Assembly (NCBI GenBank): GCA_041485125.1
Contig: JBGPIT010000056.1
Coordinates: forward strand, 1 to 17,307
From: JBGPIT01 sp041485125
Lineage (GTDB): Bacteria > Desulfobacterota > Binatia > UTPRO1
DNA length: 17,307 nt
Direction of reading: 5' to 3'
The position numbers and the translations under genes are program-made. The notes under the pieces were generated by a model that was not told the DNA's origin, did no database searches, and saw only the letters and a list, made by a program, of their open reading frames with translations. Below, piece after piece: positions 14,062 through 17,307 of this stretch (its first letter is position 1; each line of letters begins with the position of its first letter).

Positions 14062-14091
14062 CCTACATGCTCAGCGGCAAGGACAAGTAGG
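14062..14091. promoter_or_regulatory. Imperfect inverted repeat upstream of norZ
   Basis: CCTACATG (14062-14069) and CAAGTAGG (14084-14091) are inverted copies with one mismatch, with arm centres 22 bases apart (about two helical turns). The repeat begins 16 bases upstream of the norZ ATG, so a bound repressor could block transcription. The regulator is unknown. Confidence 0.3.
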
Positions 14092-14175
14092 TCTTCGAGC
14101 CGTACGCCGCAACGCTTCTGCGTGACGTCTCCAACGCACATGTCCCAACATTCCTCTGGCCTTCCCGGCGAACCT

Positions 14176-14192
14176 GGCGCTAGAAGAGCGCC
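14176..14192 (+). promoter_or_regulatory. Hairpin immediately before the sugar dehydrogenase start codon
   Basis: GGCGCT and AGCGCC are exact inverted copies around the loop AGAAG, ending one base before the ATG at 14193. The only ribosome-site-like purines lie in the loop and at the start of the second arm. The structure may limit translation initiation. Confidence 0.35.
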
Positions 14193-15830
14193 ATGCGCAC
14201 CCTCGTTTCGCTGTTCATTGTCGCGACGTTCTGCTCGCCGGCGTGGGCCGGCACTCCCGCCACCGGGTATTCCGACACTCTCTACGCCGGCGGGCTCAGC
14301 GCACCGACCGCCATCGCCTTCCTGCCCGACGGCCGGCTCGTCATCACCGAGGAGGGCGGAGATCTAAAACTCTGGGACGGCAGCCTGTCGACGTTGGGGA
14401 GCATACCCGTCTGCGGCACCAGCGGTGAGATGGGCCTCCTCGGGGTCGCGATCGACCCGAACTTTGGAAGTAACGGCTTCATCTACCTCTACCGCACACA
14501 CCCCGGGTCGCCGAGCAGCTGCAGCAGCACCGGTCGGGTGAACGAGGTCGTCCGCGTCACGATGACCGGGAACACCATCGGCTCGCTGACGGTGCTCCTC
14601 ACGGGTGCTCGCACCGACGGCGGCAACCATGACGGCGGCGTGCTACGCATCGGACCCGACGGGAAGCTCTACGCCGGCGTCGGCGACACCGGCAACGGCG
14701 ACAATCAGGGCTGTTCCGGAACGTCGACGAACCCGTATTCGCAAGACGTGGACGCGCTCGAAGGGAAGATCGTCCGCCTGAACCTCGACGGCACGATCCC
14801 CGGCGAAAACCCGTTCGCCGCAAACCCGGTGTTCGCGCTCGGCTTCCGCAATCCCTTCCGGATGTCCTTCGATCCCCAGACGAGCAAGCTCTGGGTGGCC
14901 GACGTCGGCGATCTCGCCTTCGAGGAGATCGACATCGTCACCTCGGGGAAGAACTACGGGTGGCCGCACTGCGAGGCGACCCGGCCGAACGGCTGCGAGC
15001 TGCCCGGTGACGTCGACCCCATCTTCATCTACTCGCACGGCGACGGCTGCCCCGGTGAAGGGTCGTTTCCCTCGATCGGCACCTGCATCGTCGGCGGCGC
15101 CTTCGCGGGAGCGGCCTTCGGCGCCCTCGAGAACGACTACTTCTTCGGTGACTGCACCAGCAGCAACGTCTTCCATGCCGTCGTCAACGGCACCCGCGAT
15201 GGGATCGTCGGCACGCCGGAGACCATCGTCACCAATGCCGATACCCCGACGGACTTCGTCTTCGGCCCGGACGGCGCGCTCTACTACTCGGCAATCAGCG
15301 CCGGCGAGATCCGTCGCGTCACGCGCCTCATTGCCGGCACCGACGAGCCTCTCCTCGGCACCCGACTCACGCTAAAGGCGAACGCCACGGTCGCGACCAA
15401 GAAGAAGCTCTCGGTCAAGACGAAGGACCCCGCGATCACCCTGGGCGGCGGCAACGGCAGCGGTGACGATCCCCGCACCGCCGGCGGCGACGTGCGCGTC
15501 CGCAGCGGCAGCTTCGACGAGACCTATCCGCTACCGGCCGGGTCGAGCTGGACCCTGATCGGCGGCGAGGGCGAGAACCGCGGCTATCGGTACAAGGACA
15601 GGCACCTCGTCAACGGCCCCATCAAGAAAATTCTCGTGAAGCCCGGCAAGCTCGTGAACGCGAATGGCTCGGGCGCCGCCTTGAGCTTCGATCTTCCGAG
15701 CGACCCGACGCCGGTCGACGTGGTCGTGCGCATCGGCGTCAAGCACTACTGCATGACGTTCGGCGGCACGACGACCTTCAAGCCCGGCAGCTTGAAGGCG
15801 AAGAACGCCCCCGCCGGCGCCTGTCCGTAA
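14193..15830 (+). CDS. Secreted PQQ-dependent sugar dehydrogenase with extra C-terminal domain
   Basis: This 545-residue protein belongs to the soluble glucose/aldose-sugar dehydrogenase family (six-bladed propeller using PQQ). A signal peptide ends at SPAWA near residue 19. Catalytic-core motifs are GGNHDGGVLRIGPDGKLYAG (catalytic histidine H146), GKIVRLNLDGTIP near 191, FALGFRNPFR near 214, WVADVGD near 234 and NYGWPHCE near 254. The propeller ends near 378 (FVFGPDGALYYS then RRVTRL). The last 165 residues form a separate basic and Gly-rich domain with a late Cys pair (C520, C544), rich in beta strands. Its function is unknown. I recall similar tails on secreted proteins of Binatota-like genomes, but cannot check this. 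PQQ synthesis genes are not present here. Confidence 0.85.
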   Translation: MRTLVSLFIVATFCSPAWAGTPATGYSDTLYAGGLSAPTAIAFLPDGRLVITEEGGDLKLWDGSLSTLGSIPVCGTSGEMGLLGVAIDPNFGSNGFIYLYRTHPGSPSSCSSTGRVNEVVRVTMTGNTIGSLTVLLTGARTDGGNHDGGVLRIGPDGKLYAGVGDTGNGDNQGCSGTSTNPYSQDVDALEGKIVRLNLDGTIPGENPFAANPVFALGFRNPFRMSFDPQTSKLWVADVGDLAFEEIDIVTSGKNYGWPHCEATRPNGCELPGDVDPIFIYSHGDGCPGEGSFPSIGTCIVGGAFAGAAFGALENDYFFGDCTSSNVFHAVVNGTRDGIVGTPETIVTNADTPTDFVFGPDGALYYSAISAGEIRRVTRLIAGTDEPLLGTRLTLKANATVATKKKLSVKTKDPAITLGGGNGSGDDPRTAGGDVRVRSGSFDETYPLPAGSSWTLIGGEGENRGYRYKDRHLVNGPIKKILVKPGKLVNANGSGAALSFDLPSDPTPVDVVVRIGVKHYCMTFGGTTTFKPGSLKAKNAPAGACP

Positions 15831-15868
15831 GGCACGCCGGCCGGCGTCAGGTCAGGAAGTCAGAAGAG

Positions 15869-15894
15869 TGGAGGCGGGGGAAATCGAACCGCGC
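15869..15894 (-). other. tmRNA/tRNA 3'-end-like remnant, possible old attachment site
   Basis: On the minus strand the sequence reads GGTTCGATT, then TCCCCC and GCCTCCA, the order of a T-loop followed by the 3' acceptor strand. It resembles the end of bacterial tmRNA (GGTTCGATTCCCGCCGCCTCCA in two stretches). The T-stem does not pair well, the CCA is not encoded (CTC follows CCA-like CCAC), and no tmRNA body lies upstream because the AcoC-like gene occupies that space. Integrating elements copy such ends, so this may be an attachment scar. Chance similarity is possible. Confidence 0.3.
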
Positions 15895-15984
15895 GAACCG
15901 GGACGCTCCGGCAGAAGGAAGTAGATCCGGCGCGGTCTTGCGCGACGAAGTCCTCCCCACAGCTACCGCAGTCTACCCGCTCAT

Positions 15985-15999
15985 CGTCCCTTGGGGACG
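15985..15999. terminator. Possible bidirectional hairpin terminator
   Basis: CGTCCC and GGGACG pair around the loop TTG, between two convergent genes and 32 bases past the AcoC-like stop. There is no T-tract on either side, so intrinsic termination is uncertain. Confidence 0.25.
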
Positions 16000-16030
16000 C
16001 AGCCTCCGAGTCCGTGATTGCCTCCGCGGA

Positions 16031-17307
16031 TCACAGCTGATTCGTCTCGTGGCGAGCCTCCGATGTCTCCTGCACGAACTCGCGAACGAGTGCGCACAGC
16101 TCCGCCGGGCGCTCGATCGCTAAAGCATGCCCGGCGCCGGGGAGCACGACGAGGCGCGCTCCGGAAAGCGTGCGCGCCGCCGCTTCCGCGTGCATCCGCG
16201 GCGTGAGAATGTCGTCGTCACCGGCGACGATCAGCGCCGGGACGGTGATGCCGTCGAGGTGCGTCAACTCGGGACCGAGCCAATCGAGCAACGCGTCGGC
16301 GTGCAGACGAAGCGTGGCGATCGGGGTCGCCGCCGCCATCGTGCGGAGCGCCGCGGCTGCTGCTTCTCGCCTGCCCGTGTGCGCGAGATGGGCACGACCG
16401 AGCATCCACGCGAGCATCGTACGGATCCGTGTCTCGTCGTCGCTCCGCTCGTAGCTGCCGAGCGCGCGCAACACCGCCTCCAGCCTCGGGTCGCGCATGA
16501 TGACGGGGGTGACCAGCACCAACCCGCGCACGAGCTCGGGCCGCTGGCGCGCGAGCTCGAGCGCGACCGCGGCACCGAGGCTCGCGCCGACGACAGTCGC
16601 CGGTCGGTCGTCGGTGCGGGCAAGCAGCGCCGCGGCGTCGGCCGCGAGATCGCCGAGCGTGAGCGGCCCGGTTCCGAGGCGGGCCGAGCCGCCGATGCCA
16701 CGATGATCGTAGCTCGTGACCGTCGCCGCGGCGGCGAGCTCATCGACCTGGCGCCGCCACGACCGCCGGTCGACACCGTAGCCCGCGATCAGCAGGATCG
16801 GCGGCCCCGCACCGACGGTCTCGACCGCGAGCGCCGTACCGTTCACCGGTACCAGCGTCGTACTCGCCCGCTCGACGTCTTCGAGGGTGATGCGGCCGCC
16901 GGGACCAGTCGGCTGGATCCAGGCGAGGTCGAAGCCGAGCCGACGCGCCAGCGCGCGCGCCGCCGGTGCCGCCTTCGGTGTCGGCACGCCGCTCGGCATC
17001 GTCGGGATCGCCGCGGCAACGCCCGCGGCGCGCGCGATACCAGGTGCCGCAGCCTCGGCCGCGACCTTCCGCGTCGGTGTCACCGCGGGAGCGAACGTCG
17101 CCGCGAACGCTTCCGCGTCGAACGCCTCGTCCGGCGCTGCGATCGCGCCGAGCAGCGCGCCGACGGCGACGGTCGCGCCCGCATCGGCGTAGATCGCGGC
17201 GATCACGCCGGTCGCGAAGGCGGCGACGTCCACCGCGGCCTTCTCCGATTCGACCACCAGGATCGTGTCGCCGGCCTGAACGGGATCACCCGGGCATACA
17301 CGCCACT
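16031..17307 (-). CDS. Lipoyl/E3-binding/alpha-beta-hydrolase fusion, AcoC-like E2 (start beyond the right edge)
   Basis: At least 424 residues are visible, and the N-terminus lies outside the window. The frame enters as PGDPVQAGDTILVVESEKAA, the lipoyl domain with its attachment lysine in SEKA. A PSBD-type E3-binding segment follows (ALARRLGFDL then GPGGRITLEDV). The rest is an alpha/beta hydrolase, with oxyanion region LIAGYGVD, YDHRGIGGSA, nucleophile Ser in VVGASLGAA, acid in IVAGDDDILTP and histidine in GAGHALAIERP. This architecture matches AcoC, the E2 of acetoin dehydrogenase. The CoA-acetyltransferase domain of ordinary E2 proteins is replaced by the hydrolase. The E1 and E3 genes are not visible and may lie to the right. 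The substrate is inferred, and other 2-oxo substrates are possible. Confidence 0.85.
   Translation of the reverse strand, partial: WRVCPGDPVQAGDTILVVESEKAAVDVAAFATGVIAAIYADAGATVAVGALLGAIAAPDEAFDAEAFAATFAPAVTPTRKVAAEAAAPGIARAAGVAAAIPTMPSGVPTPKAAPAARALARRLGFDLAWIQPTGPGGRITLEDVERASTTLVPVNGTALAVETVGAGPPILLIAGYGVDRRSWRRQVDELAAAATVTSYDHRGIGGSARLGTGPLTLGDLAADAAALLARTDDRPATVVGASLGAAVALELARQRPELVRGLVLVTPVIMRDPRLEAVLRALGSYERSDDETRIRTMLAWMLGRAHLAHTGRREAAAAALRTMAAATPIATLRLHADALLDWLGPELTHLDGITVPALIVAGDDDILTPRMHAEAAARTLSGARLVVLPGAGHALAIERPAELCALVREFVQETSEARHETNQL

Larger units (their letters stand above)
14047..14192. promoter_or_regulatory. Divergent promoter region between norZ and the sugar dehydrogenase
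   Basis: This 146-base spacer serves two divergent genes. It contains an imperfect inverted repeat (14062-14091) close to norZ and a hairpin (14176-14192) directly before the sugar dehydrogenase start. I found no NsrR, NorR or Dnr consensus, and no good sigma54 -24/-12 element. Confidence 0.45.
15831..16030. other. Convergent spacer between the sugar dehydrogenase and the AcoC-like gene
   Basis: This 200-base spacer has a perfect palindrome ACGCCGGCCGGCGT (15834-15847) three bases after the sugar dehydrogenase stop. It also has a tmRNA-like scrap at 15869-15894 and a 6-bp hairpin at 15985-15999. No ORF is supported. Confidence 0.45.

Noticed and set aside
15869..15894. A complete tmRNA or tRNA gene
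   Set aside because: No anticodon arm, D arm or tmRNA body is present upstream, and the T-stem does not pair, so at most a fragment is supported.

Overview
The window is very GC-rich and gene-dense, with strong Shine-Dalgarno sites and many overlapping starts and stops. It reads as chromosomal DNA of an uncultured Gram-negative bacterium. The cbb3 oxidase, the quinol-type NO reductase, the secreted PQQ-type sugar dehydrogenase and the style of its C-terminal domain remind me of deltaproteobacteria-like lineages such as Candidatus Binatota. That placement is from memory and no marker gene is present to test it.

Region 1 (1-6353, minus strand) is a tight respiratory operon. In transcription order it holds an unknown four-helix membrane protein, a secreted diheme cytochrome c, CcoN, CcoO, a two-helix protein with a CcoS-like tail, a 72-residue protein like the N-terminal anchor of CcoP, and the copper ATPase CcoI. 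No complete CcoP is present. Its two parts, membrane anchor and diheme cytochrome, appear to be separate genes. Another minus-strand gene begins at 55 and leaves the window.

Region 2 (6354-7889) holds a regulatory-looking spacer, a small membrane protein of unknown function on the plus strand, and a SafE/TauE-like membrane protein with a His-rich tail on the minus strand. A degenerate FNR-like palindrome, a 17-bp direct repeat at 30-bp spacing and an inverted repeat built on the same ATTCGC word lie in the spacers.

Region 3 (7890-9431, plus strand) has an intact CBS-pair protein followed by C-terminal fragments: a potassium-channel RCK domain in frame with the CBS gene after a single TGA, a VapC-type PIN toxin, and a nucleotidyltransferase-like protein. 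This looks like decayed accessory DNA.

Region 4 (9458-14046, minus strand) has a secreted protein made of about 16 alternating 22-23 residue repeats, a 423-bp spacer, and a two-gene NO-detoxification operon (quinol NO reductase plus hemerythrin, with overlapping start and stop).

Region 5 (14193-17307) has a secreted PQQ-dependent sugar dehydrogenase on the plus strand with an extra C-terminal domain. A short tmRNA/tRNA 3'-end-like scrap follows. On the minus strand is an AcoC-like protein (lipoyl domain, E3-binding domain, alpha/beta hydrolase) whose start lies beyond the right edge.

Taken together, the window pairs a high-affinity terminal oxidase and its copper assembly genes with an NO-reducing enzyme of the same heme-copper superfamily, which suits life at low or fluctuating oxygen with nitrogen oxides present.
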